Shown: positions 9,605 through 19,200 of the stretch, one piece after another
How the letters are laid out: the number at the start of each line of letters is the position of its first letter
Position numbering within the stretch: the stretch's first letter is position 1
NCBI RefSeq assembly: GCF_030372105.1
Contig: NZ_JAUDBQ010000004.1
Span: forward strand, 1-64,000
Reading direction: 5' to 3'
Length of the DNA: 64,000 nucleotides
DNA from: Cellulomonas cellasea
GTDB taxonomy: Bacteria > Actinomycetota > Actinomycetes > Actinomycetales > Cellulomonadaceae
Translations under genes and position numbers: made by a program
The notes under the pieces: model-generated
Told to the model about the DNA's origin: nothing
What the model saw: the letters and a program-made list of their open reading frames with translations, nothing else
The model's database searches: none

Positions 9605-10516
9605 ATGACCTTCCGCTCAGGATTCGCCTGCTTCGTCGGGCGACCGAACGCCGGCAAGTCCACCCTCACCAACGCGCTCGTCGGCCAGAAGGTCGCGATC
9701 ACCTCAGGGCGCCCGCAGACGACCCGGCACACCGTGCGCGGCATCGTGCACCGCGACGACGCCCAGCTCGTGCTGGTCGACACCCCCGGGCTGCACCGCC
9801 CGCGCACCCTGCTGGGCGAGCGGCTCAACACCCTCGTCCGGGACACCCTCACCGAGGTGGACGTGGTGGGCTTCTGCCTGCCGTCCGACCAGAAGGTCGG
9901 GCCCGGGGACAGGTTCATCGCCGAGCAGCTCCACGACCTGGCCCAGGGGCCGGCCAAGACCCCCGTCGTCGCGATCGCCACCAAGGCCGACCTGGTGGGC
10001 AAGCAGCGCCTCGCCGAGCACCTGCTGGCGATCTCCCAGCTCGGCGACTGGGCGGACATCGTGCCCGTCTCCGCCGAGTCCGGGTACCAGGTCGACGTGC
10101 TCGAGAACGTGCTGGTGAGCCACCTGGCCGAGGGGCCCGCGCTGTACCCCGAGGGCGAGCTCACCGACGAGCCGGTGGCCGTCATGGTCGCCGAGCTGGT
10201 GCGGGAGGCGGCGCTCGAGGGCGTGCGCGACGAGCTGCCCCACTCGCTGGCCGTGGTGGTTGACGAGATGGTGCCGCGCGAGGGCTCCACCGACGAGCGG
10301 CCCATGCTCGACGTGCGGGTCAACCTCTTCGTGGAGCGGGACAGCCAGAAGGCCATCGTCATCGGCAAGGGCGGCTCGCGGCTGCGCGAGGTCGGCACGC
10401 AGGCCCGCCACGGCATCGAGGCGCTGCTCGGCACCCGGGTGTTCCTCGACCTGCACGTGAAGGTCGCCAAGGACTGGCAACGGGACCCCAAGCAGTTGGG
10501 CCGCCTGGGCTTCTGA
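9605..10516 (+). CDS. era: GTPase Era
   Basis: A 303-residue GTPase that binds the 3' end of 16S rRNA during small-subunit assembly. G1 GRPNAGKS (residues 12-19), G3 DTPG (about 59), G4 TKAD and G5 SAE are present, followed by a type II KH domain with VIGKGGSRLREVG. ATG 9605 is chosen because Era proteins have only a few residues before the G domain and GGAG lies upstream; an in-frame ATG at 9563 would add 14 residues and overlap the upstream gene by 26 bases. Its place after ybeY and corC is conserved. Confidence 0.95.
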   Translation: MTFRSGFACFVGRPNAGKSTLTNALVGQKVAITSGRPQTTRHTVRGIVHRDDAQLVLVDTPGLHRPRTLLGERLNTLVRDTLTEVDVVGFCLPSDQKVGPGDRFIAEQLHDLAQGPAKTPVVAIATKADLVGKQRLAEHLLAISQLGDWADIVPVSAESGYQVDVLENVLVSHLAEGPALYPEGELTDEPVAVMVAELVREAALEGVRDELPHSLAVVVDEMVPREGSTDERPMLDVRVNLFVERDSQKAIVIGKGGSRLREVGTQARHGIEALLGTRVFLDLHVKVAKDWQRDPKQLGRLGF

Positions 10517-10580
10517 CCAGCGAGTGAGCCAGCACCTGACACCCGAGGCCGACCCACCGGCCGTGCGGGATACTGGGAGG

Positions 10581-12077
10581 ATGCCCTACCGGATCGCAGG
10601 GAGCACCGCGGTGGGCATCATCCTCCTCGCCCTCATCGGGGCGATCATGGGCCCGCAATGGGATCCAGCGCCGATCAGCGACCCGTTGCCGCGGGAGAGC
10701 GAGTCCACCGCCATCGGCGGCGCCCAGGCGCGCCACCAGTACGACGTCCGCACCACGGAGATGGTCGTCGAGCTGGACGGCGCCACTGTCGCCGCCCGCC
10801 TCATGGAGCCGATCGGCGCGCCCGACGGCCGCCCCGGGGTCGTGTTCATCCACGGCGCCGGGACCGGCCAATCGGAGGAGGCGTTCGGCGCGCAGGCGCA
10901 GGCGCTCGCCGAGTCCGGGGTGGTGGCCCTGGTGCCCAGCAAGCGGATGGACACCTACACCACGAGCCACCGCGACTACGAGGCGATGGCGGCGGACTAC
11001 CAGGAGTCGGTGCGGCTGCTGCGCACCGTGCCCGGGGTCGACCCCGACCAGGTGGGCGTCTACGGCGAGAGCGAGGGCGCCTGGATCGCCCCGGTGATAG
11101 CGGCCCGTGACGCGCAGGTCGCCTTCGTCGTGCTCGTCTCCGCGCCCGTGGTGCCGCCCCGCCAGCAGGCCGCGTTCGCCACCGACGCCTACCTGCGCAA
11201 CACCGACGTCCCGGGCGGGGTGTTCCGCGCGATCCCCCGCGCGGTCGGGATGTCGCTGCCCGGCGGGGACTTCGAGTACATCGACTTCGACGTGGCGCCG
11301 TTCCAGCGGCAGATGACGCAGCCGGTGCTGGTCGTCTACGGCACCGCCGACCTGTCCATGCCGATGGTGCAGGGCGCCGAGCAGATCATCCGGGACACCG
11401 CGATCGTCGGGAACACCGACATCACGGTGCGCTACTACGAGGATGCCAACCACGGCCTGAAGGTGGACGGCAAGGTCTCGGCGACGTTCCTGCGGGACCT
11501 GTCCGACTGGGTCGACGGGCTGCCGAGCACCGCCGGCGCCGCGCCGCGCATCGCCGGCGCCGATCCCGCGCAGGCGTACCTGGCCGGGCCGGTGCCGACG
11601 CCGCGCTGGCTGGGCGACGGCGACGTGGTGGTCGGAGTGGCCGCGGCGGGGGCGGCGCTGGTGGTCCTCGGGCCGCTGGGGTTGCTCGCCGCGCGCGGCG
11701 TCGACCGGTTGCGCGGGTCGCCCGCACGCCGAGCGATGGCCCCCGGCGTCGCCGCGCGCACCTGGTCCCTCGGAGTGCTCGCGCTGCTGACCATAGGAGC
11801 CTTGATCTGGTACCTGCTGGCCGTGGCGCGGCTCGCGCTCGGCTACGAGCGGAACGTGTGGATCGTGCAGGGGGGATGGCTGGCGGTGCGGGCGCTGGGC
11901 ATCGGCGCCGTCGTCGCGGGCGTCATGCTCATCGACCGGGTGCGCCGGCTGCGCGAGGAGCGCGCGATGATCGCGCGGGGCGCCGTCGCCATCGGGAGCC
12001 TGGGCTCGACGCTGCTCGGCTCGATGGTGCTGCTCGTCGTGCTCGCCTACTGGGGCGTGTACCAACTCGGCATCTGA
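10581..12077 (+). CDS. Membrane-tethered alpha/beta hydrolase
   Basis: A 498-residue protein with one N-terminal membrane helix, an extracytoplasmic alpha/beta-hydrolase domain, and about four C-terminal membrane helices. The nucleophile elbow is GESEG (Ser164), with Asp257 (GTADLSMP) and His291 (ANHGLKVDG) as likely triad partners; GVVFIHGAGTG gives the oxyanion-hole region. The hydrolase part resembles the dienelactone-hydrolase/peptidase S9-like group, but the substrate is unknown. ATG 10581 follows GATACT and six bases, suggesting a leaderless mRNA; an in-frame GTG at 10524 is the alternative start. Confidence 0.8.
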   Translation: MPYRIAGSTAVGIILLALIGAIMGPQWDPAPISDPLPRESESTAIGGAQARHQYDVRTTEMVVELDGATVAARLMEPIGAPDGRPGVVFIHGAGTGQSEEAFGAQAQALAESGVVALVPSKRMDTYTTSHRDYEAMAADYQESVRLLRTVPGVDPDQVGVYGESEGAWIAPVIAARDAQVAFVVLVSAPVVPPRQQAAFATDAYLRNTDVPGGVFRAIPRAVGMSLPGGDFEYIDFDVAPFQRQMTQPVLVVYGTADLSMPMVQGAEQIIRDTAIVGNTDITVRYYEDANHGLKVDGKVSATFLRDLSDWVDGLPSTAGAAPRIAGADPAQAYLAGPVPTPRWLGDGDVVVGVAAAGAALVVLGPLGLLAARGVDRLRGSPARRAMAPGVAARTWSLGVLALLTIGALIWYLLAVARLALGYERNVWIVQGGWLAVRALGIGAVVAGVMLIDRVRRLREERAMIARGAVAIGSLGSTLLGSMVLLVVLAYWGVYQLGI

Positions 12078-12184
12078 CCAGGTGGGCGGCGGTACGCATC
12101 TGCCCCTCAACTAGGGCACGATGTGGGCCGATACAACCAGTTCGAGGGCGCGACGCCGTCCCGGACAATCCTGGGGGTGAGTCG

Positions 12185-13009
12185 TTGCGCACGTCGTGGG
12201 GTTCCGCGACCGATCGCGGACTGGTGCGCGCGGTCAACGAGGACGCCCTGCTGGCCTACCCGCCGGTCTTCCTTGTCGCCGACGGCATGGGCGGCCATGA
12301 CGCGGGCGACGTCGCGAGCAGGCTCGCCGTCGAGGAGTTCGCCCAGCTCGCCGGCCGCCCCCACGCCACGTCCGACGACGTGCACACCTGCTTCACCCGC
12401 ACCGCCGAGCGCATCCGCGAGGCGCTCGAGGGGCGCCCCTGCGGCACCACAGTCGCCGGCGTCGCCGTGGCCGAGCATGAGGGCAGCTCCTACTGGCTGG
12501 TCTTCAACGTCGGCGACTCCCGCGTGTACCGGTGGCTGGACGGCGACCTGCGCCAGATCAGCGTCGACCACTCGGTGGTCCAGGAGATGCTCGACAACGG
12601 CGAGATCGACGAAGGGCAGGCGCGCACGCACCCCGAGCGCCACGTGCTCACGCGCGCCCTCGGCAGTGGCGCCGGCCCGGAGCCCGACTACTGGATGATC
12701 CCCGCCGGGCCGCACGACCGGGTCCTCGTGTGCTCCGACGGCCTCACCGGCGAGTTGTCCGACGCGGCGATCGCCGACGTCCTCGGGCAGTTCGCCGACC
12801 CGCAGGACGCCGCCCAGGAGTTGGTGCGGCTCGCCGTCGAGGCCGGCGGCCACGACAACGTCAGCACAGTGGTCGTGGACGTCGCCACGGCAGAGGAAGG
12901 CGACACGCACCTGACGGTCCCGCGCGCGGGCGCCGGGCTTGGGGCGAGCGCATGGGACGAGATGCTCGACGGCGCGACAGTGCCGCGTGCCAGACCGAGG
13001 GAGATCTGA
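12185..13009 (+). CDS. PP2C-family Ser/Thr protein phosphatase
   Basis: A 274-residue PPM/PP2C phosphatase that would remove phosphate from the targets of the kinase two genes downstream. The metal-binding motifs are intact: TDRGLVRAVNEDALL, ADGMGGHDAGDVAS, GTTVAGVAV, NVGDSRVYRW, DHSVVQEM, SDGLTGELSD and GGHDNVSTVVVDV. There is no membrane segment. The start is chosen as TTG at 12185: it is the only plausible initiator in frame that matches family N-termini, and GGGGGTGAG precedes it. A GACAAT -10-like hexamer lies at 12164-12169. The FHA gene follows after two bases. Confidence 0.93.
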   Translation: MRTSWGSATDRGLVRAVNEDALLAYPPVFLVADGMGGHDAGDVASRLAVEEFAQLAGRPHATSDDVHTCFTRTAERIREALEGRPCGTTVAGVAVAEHEGSSYWLVFNVGDSRVYRWLDGDLRQISVDHSVVQEMLDNGEIDEGQARTHPERHVLTRALGSGAGPEPDYWMIPAGPHDRVLVCSDGLTGELSDAAIADVLGQFADPQDAAQELVRLAVEAGGHDNVSTVVVDVATAEEGDTHLTVPRAGAGLGASAWDEMLDGATVPRARPREI

Positions 13010-13011
13010 CA

Positions 13012-14577
13012 GTGATCGTGCCGGAGTACGCCCCTGGACAGTGGCACGCCGTCGTCGGCGGCGGCATCGTCGCCCTGCTCGCGCCCACCACCTCGCCCGA
13101 GACGGTCCGTGCGGTGTGGGACGCGGCGCCCGCCGCGGGCGGCCTCACCGACCAGCTCGAGGTCCTGCTGCGCGGCGGCATCAGCGGCCTGCAGCCCTTC
13201 GCGCTCGTCGACGTCACCGGCGGCCGCGTGCACGCCGCGCTGCGTGGGGACGTCGAAGTCGAGGTCAGCGGCGCCGGGGGGAGCCGCGTCCTGGCGGCCG
13301 GCGAGGTCACCACCTGGTCCGAGCGCGTCGCCGAGGGCGCCGACGTCATGACCGTGCGCGTCGCGGGGAGCGCGCCCTGGACTGTGTCGACGGCGCTCCC
13401 GCTCGCCGCGGGCGTCGTGCTGGCGGGTGGGGTGCGCGTCGCGCTGTCGGCCACCGCCGGAGCCGGCGTCGAGCAGATCCGCGCCGACGACGACGCCGAG
13501 CGGGTGGGCGGGGCCGCCGTGTCCTCGCATGCCGAGCCGGTCGACGAGCCTGAGCCGGCCGAGCAGCCTGAGCCAGTCCTGGAGTCTGAGCCCGTCCTGG
13601 AGCCTGAGCCGGTCAGCGAGCCCTTCCAGGTGGGCGAGCCCGAGCCCGCCATCGAGACCGCACTGGCGCAGGAGACAGCGCTGCCGCCCGAGCTGGCCGT
13701 CTGGGCGACGGAGCTCGAGGACGCGCGCCCGCAGGGCGAGCCGGAGCCGGACGGGCCAGCGCAGCGCGACGAGCCCGCCCTCGGAGCCGAGACCCTCATC
13801 GTCGGCGCCCCCGCCTGGCTGCTGGAGCCGGCGGCCGAGCCCGCCCCGTCGGTCGCGTTCGAGGCGCCCGTCGACGCCCTCACCGCACACGGCCATGGCG
13901 GGGCATTCGACGCCGGCAGCCCGGCGCCGTCCGACCCGTTCCGGATCGACCAGCTCCGCGCGGAGGTCGACCGGGTGGACAACGCCGACCTCGACCGGGT
14001 CGGCCTGGGCGGCGTGTTCGGCTCGGCCTACGCCGAGCAGGCGTCCGCCGTCGTCGCCGAGGCTGAGGCCGCGATGCACGCCGCGCCCGCCCCGGCCGGC
14101 GACCTCCTGGCGCCCGACGACCATGACGGCCTGACGATCCTCAGCAGCGACTTGGTGGCGATCCGCGACCAGCTCCCGTCGTGGGCCGGCGACGAGGTGC
14201 CCGGCCCGTTCCGGGTCGTCGCCCCGGAGCCCCCGGCGGCCATGCGGCTGATGCTGTCCACCGGCGCCGTCGTCCCGTTGGACCGGTCGGTGCTGCTCGG
14301 CCGCGCCCCGCAGGTGCTGCGCGTCACGAACAGCGAGCTGCCGCGACTGGTGAGTGTGCCGTCACCGCAGCAGGACATCTCGCGCACCCACGCCGAGGTG
14401 CGCATGGAGGGCGAGGACGTGCTGGTCACGGACCTGCAGTCCACCAACGGCGTGCTGGTGTCGCGACAGGGCGAGCGCGCGCGCCGCCTGCATCCGGGCG
14501 AGCCGACGCTCGTGCGGCCGGGCGAGCTCGTCGACCTCGGGGACGGTGTCACGTTCACGGTGGAGCGGGGTACGTGA
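13012..14577 (+). CDS. FHA-domain protein with acidic Pro/Glu-rich linker
   Basis: A 521-residue protein with three parts. Residues 1 to about 170 form an Ala/Gly/Val-rich domain that I do not recognise. Residues about 175-260 are a low-complexity linker of EPEP-type repeats, followed by further acidic sequence. The C-terminal FHA domain (about 424-520) carries LLGR, DISRTHAEV and STNGVL, the phosphothreonine-binding features. FHA domains dock onto phosphothreonine, so this is a likely adaptor for the adjacent kinase. The start is GTG 13012, two bases after the phosphatase stop, with GAGGGA upstream. It overlaps the kinase gene by four bases. Confidence 0.88.
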   Translation: MIVPEYAPGQWHAVVGGGIVALLAPTTSPETVRAVWDAAPAAGGLTDQLEVLLRGGISGLQPFALVDVTGGRVHAALRGDVEVEVSGAGGSRVLAAGEVTTWSERVAEGADVMTVRVAGSAPWTVSTALPLAAGVVLAGGVRVALSATAGAGVEQIRADDDAERVGGAAVSSHAEPVDEPEPAEQPEPVLESEPVLEPEPVSEPFQVGEPEPAIETALAQETALPPELAVWATELEDARPQGEPEPDGPAQRDEPALGAETLIVGAPAWLLEPAAEPAPSVAFEAPVDALTAHGHGGAFDAGSPAPSDPFRIDQLRAEVDRVDNADLDRVGLGGVFGSAYAEQASAVVAEAEAAMHAAPAPAGDLLAPDDHDGLTILSSDLVAIRDQLPSWAGDEVPGPFRVVAPEPPAAMRLMLSTGAVVPLDRSVLLGRAPQVLRVTNSELPRLVSVPSPQQDISRTHAEVRMEGEDVLVTDLQSTNGVLVSRQGERARRLHPGEPTLVRPGELVDLGDGVTFTVERGT

Positions 14578-16244
14578 CCGCACGCCGTGTGGCGTCGACG
14601 CCGCCGCAGATCGCCGGGCACCGGTTCATCCGGGTGCTCGGCCTCGGCGGCTTCGCCGACGTCTTCCTGTACGAGCAGGACCTGCCGCGCCGCCTGGTCG
14701 CGGTGAAGGTGCTGCTCGCGGGATCGCTCGACGACGATCTGCGCACGGGGTTCCGCACCGAGGCGAACCTGATGGCACAGCTGTCGCACCACCCGTCCAT
14801 CGTCACGATCCATCACGCGGACATCGCGCCCGACGGCCGCCCGTACCTGGTGATGGAGTACTGCTCGGGGCCGGCGCTCGCCGAGCGGTACCGGCGTGAG
14901 CGCATCTCGGTGCCGGAGGCGCTGCGGATCGCGATCCGCGTGGGCTCCGCCGTGGAGACGGCCCACCGCGCGGGCATCCTGCACCGGGACATCAAGCCCG
15001 CGAACGTGCTGACCACCGACTTCGGCTGGCCCGCGCTCACCGACTTCGGGATCGCCGCGACGACGGGCGCCGGCGCCGGCGCAGCGCTCGGCATGTCGAT
15101 CCCGTGGTCGCCGCCCGAGCTCCTCGCGCACCAACCCCACGGGGACACCCGCTCGGACGTGTACTCGCTGGCGGCGACCGTCTACTCGCTGCTCGCGGGC
15201 CGCACGCCCTTCGAGGCGCCCGGCAGCCCGAACGGCGCCGCCGACGTCGTCGCCCGGATCGAGCGCACCCCCGTGGCGTCCACCGGCCGCGAGGACGTGC
15301 CGGCCTCGCTGCAGGCTGTCCTGGCCCGCGCGATGGCCAAGGACCCGGACCAGCGATTCGCCACCGCGGCCGCGTTCGCGCGGGCCCTGCAGCAGATCGA
15401 GGCGGCGCTCGGGTTCGCGGTGACGCCGCTGGACCTGCCGGATGACGCGCGCCTCACCCCGCCGATGTCCGCGGCCCAGCAGCTCGCCGCGTCGGCGCCC
15501 GCGGCTCCGGCGAGCGACGACGCGACCAGGCTGCGCCCTGTGATCAGCATCGACTCGACGGGCCTGCCCGCGCAGATGTCCGCGCGCACGCACGCCGGCG
15601 CCCCGCGGCCCCCCGATCCCGGGCACACCGTCGATCCGCTGGCGGCCGTCCCACCCGTCGGCGGGCGCCCGTCCGACGCGCGGCCGGCCGTCGCGCTGGG
15701 CCTGCCCGCCGGTGTGCAGTCGCCCCGAGCGGTGGCCCCGCTGCCGGGCGCGGCCGGAGCCTCGGGCTCGCCGCGTGTCGTGGGCGCTCCGGGCGCCCCG
15801 GCGGACGGCGGATCCTCCCGCCGGGGGATGCGCCGGGCGATCGGCTCGGTGTCCGCGGTGCTGGTCGTGGCCGTGCTCGCCGGCGTCGCCGCGCTGACCC
15901 TGGGCGGCCGCGACAACGCGCCGATCGGCCCCGGCTCCACCGCCACCGAGCTGGCGGCCCCGACGGTCGGCGGCGTGTCCACAGTGGTGCCCGCGCCGGC
16001 GGGCCTCGAGGGGCGGCGGACCGCTGACGGCGTCGAGTTCACCTGGTCGAACCCCGACCCGGCCGAGGGCGACCAGTACCTGTGGGGAGTGCGCACCGCC
16101 ACCGGCGGCACGGAGCTGGAGCTCGTCGCCGAGCGCCGGGTGTCCGTCCCCGCGGCGCCTGACGAGCCCGTCTGTGTGGAGGTCTCCATCGTCCGCGCGA
16201 ACCGCGCGTCGTCGTCGCAGCCCGCGGAGGCCTGCGCGCCATGA
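14574..16244 (+). CDS. Membrane Ser/Thr protein kinase with extracellular FN3-like domain
   Basis: A 556-residue Hanks-type kinase. The cytoplasmic kinase domain (about residues 12-290) has the Gly loop GLGGFADVF, K45 (VAVKVL), E-helix, HRDIKPANVL with catalytic D139, and DFG with D157. A long Ala/Pro-rich juxtamembrane linker leads to one membrane helix at about 422-445. The outside part, about 100 residues, is FN3-like (APAGLEGRRTADGVEFTWSNP) rather than the PASTA repeats of PknB. It overlaps both neighbours by four bases, so phosphatase, FHA adaptor, kinase and giant surface protein are one translational unit. The activating signal is unknown; the FN3-like part could pair with FN3 modules of the next protein. 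Confidence 0.92.
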   Translation: MTARRVASTPPQIAGHRFIRVLGLGGFADVFLYEQDLPRRLVAVKVLLAGSLDDDLRTGFRTEANLMAQLSHHPSIVTIHHADIAPDGRPYLVMEYCSGPALAERYRRERISVPEALRIAIRVGSAVETAHRAGILHRDIKPANVLTTDFGWPALTDFGIAATTGAGAGAALGMSIPWSPPELLAHQPHGDTRSDVYSLAATVYSLLAGRTPFEAPGSPNGAADVVARIERTPVASTGREDVPASLQAVLARAMAKDPDQRFATAAAFARALQQIEAALGFAVTPLDLPDDARLTPPMSAAQQLAASAPAAPASDDATRLRPVISIDSTGLPAQMSARTHAGAPRPPDPGHTVDPLAAVPPVGGRPSDARPAVALGLPAGVQSPRAVAPLPGAAGASGSPRVVGAPGAPADGGSSRRGMRRAIGSVSAVLVVAVLAGVAALTLGGRDNAPIGPGSTATELAAPTVGGVSTVVPAPAGLEGRRTADGVEFTWSNPDPAEGDQYLWGVRTATGGTELELVAERRVSVPAAPDEPVCVEVSIVRANRASSSQPAEACAP

Positions 16245-19200
16245 GCCTGATAGCCGTCCGTCGCCGCACCGCCCAGGTCGCCGCCGTCGTCACCGTGCCC
16301 GCCGTGCTGGCCGTGCTGGCGCTGGTGAACCCGGGCTTCCCGCTCGCGCGCGTCGACCTCAACGACTCCGGGGTGTGGCTGACGGCCACCGAGTCCCTGC
16401 GGCTCGGGCGGCTGAACGCGCAGGTCGAGGAGCTCAACGCGGGCTTGGTGACCACGGGCAGCAGGTTCGACGTGCTGCAGGACGGCGCCGACGTGCTGCT
16501 GGTCGAGCCGTTGACCGTGTCCGTCGTCGATCCGGCGTCGGTCACGCTCGCCGCGCAGGTCGCGCTGCCCTCCGGGGCCGAGGTGTCGATGGGCGGCGGC
16601 GCCGTGGCGGTGATCGCGCCCAACGGCGACGCCTGGGTGCGCCCCGTCGCGCAGCTCGGGTCGTTGGCGCCCACGTCCGACACCCCGGACATGGCGCTCG
16701 GCGAAGGCGGCCGCGTCGTGGTGACAGACGCGGGTGTGGCCTACGGGGTGGCGGCCGAGACCGGGGACGTCACGCGGGTCGTGCTGCTCGACGGGCAGCC
16801 GCAGGCCGAGGCCGCGGGCACGCTCGGCGCCGAGGTCGAGCAGCTCACAGCGGTCGGCGACGAGCCGGTGGGGCTGAGCGGCAGCACCGTGCGCACGCGC
16901 CAGGCCGCGATCGAGCTCGACGGCGGGCGCGACCTGGTGCTGCAGCAGCCCGGGCCCGCGGACGACGCGGTGCTCGTCGCGACGCGTGACGCCCTGGTCG
17001 AGGCGCCCTTGGGCGGCGGCGACGCCGAGCGCCATGCGACGACCGGGCAGGGCGTGCCCGCCGCGCCGGTGCGCCTGGACGGCTGCGCCCACGGGGCGTG
17101 GGCCACCGGCACTGGCTCGTACTTGCGCGTGTGCGGCGACGGCGAGCCCGAGGTGCTGGACCTGGAGGGCATGTCCACGCAGGACGAGCTCGCCTTCCGC
17201 GTCAACCGCGGCATCGTGGTGCTCAACGACACCCTGCGGGGGCGGCTGTGGATGCCCCAGGAGGACACCGAGCTGCGGGAGCCGAACTGGGAGGACATCG
17301 TCCCCGAGGACGAGCCGGAGGAGCGCGAGGAGGACGCCGAGGGCGCCTCCACGACCCAGGACCTGCTCGCGGAGTGCGGCACCGAGGCCACCATCCCGCA
17401 GGCCACCGACGACGAGTTCGGGGTGCGCCCGGGCCGCACCATGATCCTGCCGGTCATCGACAACGACTCGTCCTCCGACTGCGGGATCCTCGCGGTCAGC
17501 GAGTTCGACCAGCTGCCGGAGGAGTTCGGCACGCTGCAGGCCATCTACGGGGGGCGCGCGCTGCAGGTGCGGGTCAACCCGGACGCCAGCGGGTCCGCGG
17601 TCTTCACGTACACGATCTCCGACGGACGCGGCACCGGCGCGCCCTCGACGGCGAGTGTGCTGCTCACCGTGCGCGACCCGGGCCTCAACGAGGCGCCCAC
17701 GCAGACGCGCATCGGCTCGTTGAGCGTCGAACAGGACGCGCAGGCGCAGTACAGCGCGCTCGCGGACTTCACCGACCCGGACGGCGACGACCTCACGCTC
17801 GTCGACGCCACGGCGGACGCCGGCACCGTCCGGTTCCGCCAGGACGGCACTGTCACGTACCAGGCGGACGGCGGCGCGCTGGGCCGCGCCCAGATCAGGC
17901 TGCTCGTCTCCGACGGCCAGGAGACCGCCGAGGGGACGCTCATCGTGGACGTGCGGGCCGCCGGCTCGCTGGCCCCGCAGATCGACCCGGTGCACGCCGT
18001 CACCTACGTGGACCAGCCTGTGCGGCTGCAACCGCTCGACGCCGTGCGCACCAGCGGCAAGGAGCCGGTGCGCCTGGCCGGCGTCGACGAGCTCGCGGGC
18101 GCGAAGATCACCACCGACCTGGCCGCGGGCACCTTCACGTTCAGCGCCCCGCGCCCCGGCACGTACTACGTGAGCTTCGTGGTGGCGGCGGCGCCCCAGC
18201 AGGCCACCGGCCTCGCGCGGATCGACGTGCTCGAGTGGCCGTCCCAGGTCGAGCCCCCCGTGGCCGTCCGCGACCGGGTCTACCTCGCCCCCGGGCGCGA
18301 GGTGACTGTGGCGCCGCTGGCGAACGACTCCGACCCCGCCGGCGGCGTGCTGGTGCTGCAGTCCGTCGACGTCCCCGCGGACTCCGGGCTGCGGGTGGCG
18401 ATCCTCAACCACGAGCTGGTGCAGATCTCCGCGACGCGCACCCTCACCGCGCCGGTGTCGCTGGCGTACACGGTGTCCAACGGGCCCGCGTCGGCGGTGG
18501 GGGAGATCTCCGTCCACCCGGTGCCGGCCTCCGCCGTCGCGCAGCCGCCGGTGGTGGAGAACATCGAGGTCAGCGTCCGCACGGGCGGCGTCGTCACGGT
18601 GCCCGTGCTCGACCACGCCTACGACCCCGACGGCGACGCCCTCACCGTGGTGCCCGAGCTCGCCGAGCCGCTCGGCGAGGGCGAGGGCCTGCTGTTCGTC
18701 TCCGGCGACGTGCTCCGCTACCAGGCGCCCGCGAAGGCGCTGACCGCCCACGCGACGTTCATCGTCCGCGACGAGACGGGCAACGAGACCGCGGCCACCC
18801 TCACCGTGCGCGTGCACGCGTCGGACGCCACGGCCAAGGCGCCGCCGCGCCCGCGCGACCTCACGGCCCGGGTGTTCGAGGGGGAGACCGTGCGCATCGC
18901 GGTGCCGCTGGTGGGCATCGACGACGACGGCGACGGCGTGACGCTGCTCGGCGTGGCGGTCGCCCCCGCCAAGGGGCGCGTCGTCGCGTCGGGCGCCGAC
19001 TGGCTGGAGTACGAGGCGCTGCCCGGCGAGTCCGGCACCGACTCGTTCACCTACGCCGTGGAGGACTGGACCGGGCAGCGCGCCGTCGCGACGGTCCGCG
19101 TCGGCATCAGCCCCCGGCCCGCCGCGTCCGCGCAGATCACGGCGCGCAACGACGACGTGACGGTGCGCCCCGGGCAGCGGGTCGAGGTCCGCGTGCTCGC

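Noticed and set aside
13540-13680. Simple-sequence array in the FHA gene
   Set aside because: The GAGCC-rich repeats encode the EPEP linker in frame and are irregular, so they look like a coding low-complexity linker and not a separate element.
15182-18817. 1211-codon open frame on the minus strand
   Set aside because: It lies opposite the kinase and giant surface genes, is full of Arg, His and Gly from reversed high-GC codons, and has no domain. It is a shadow of the plus-strand genes.
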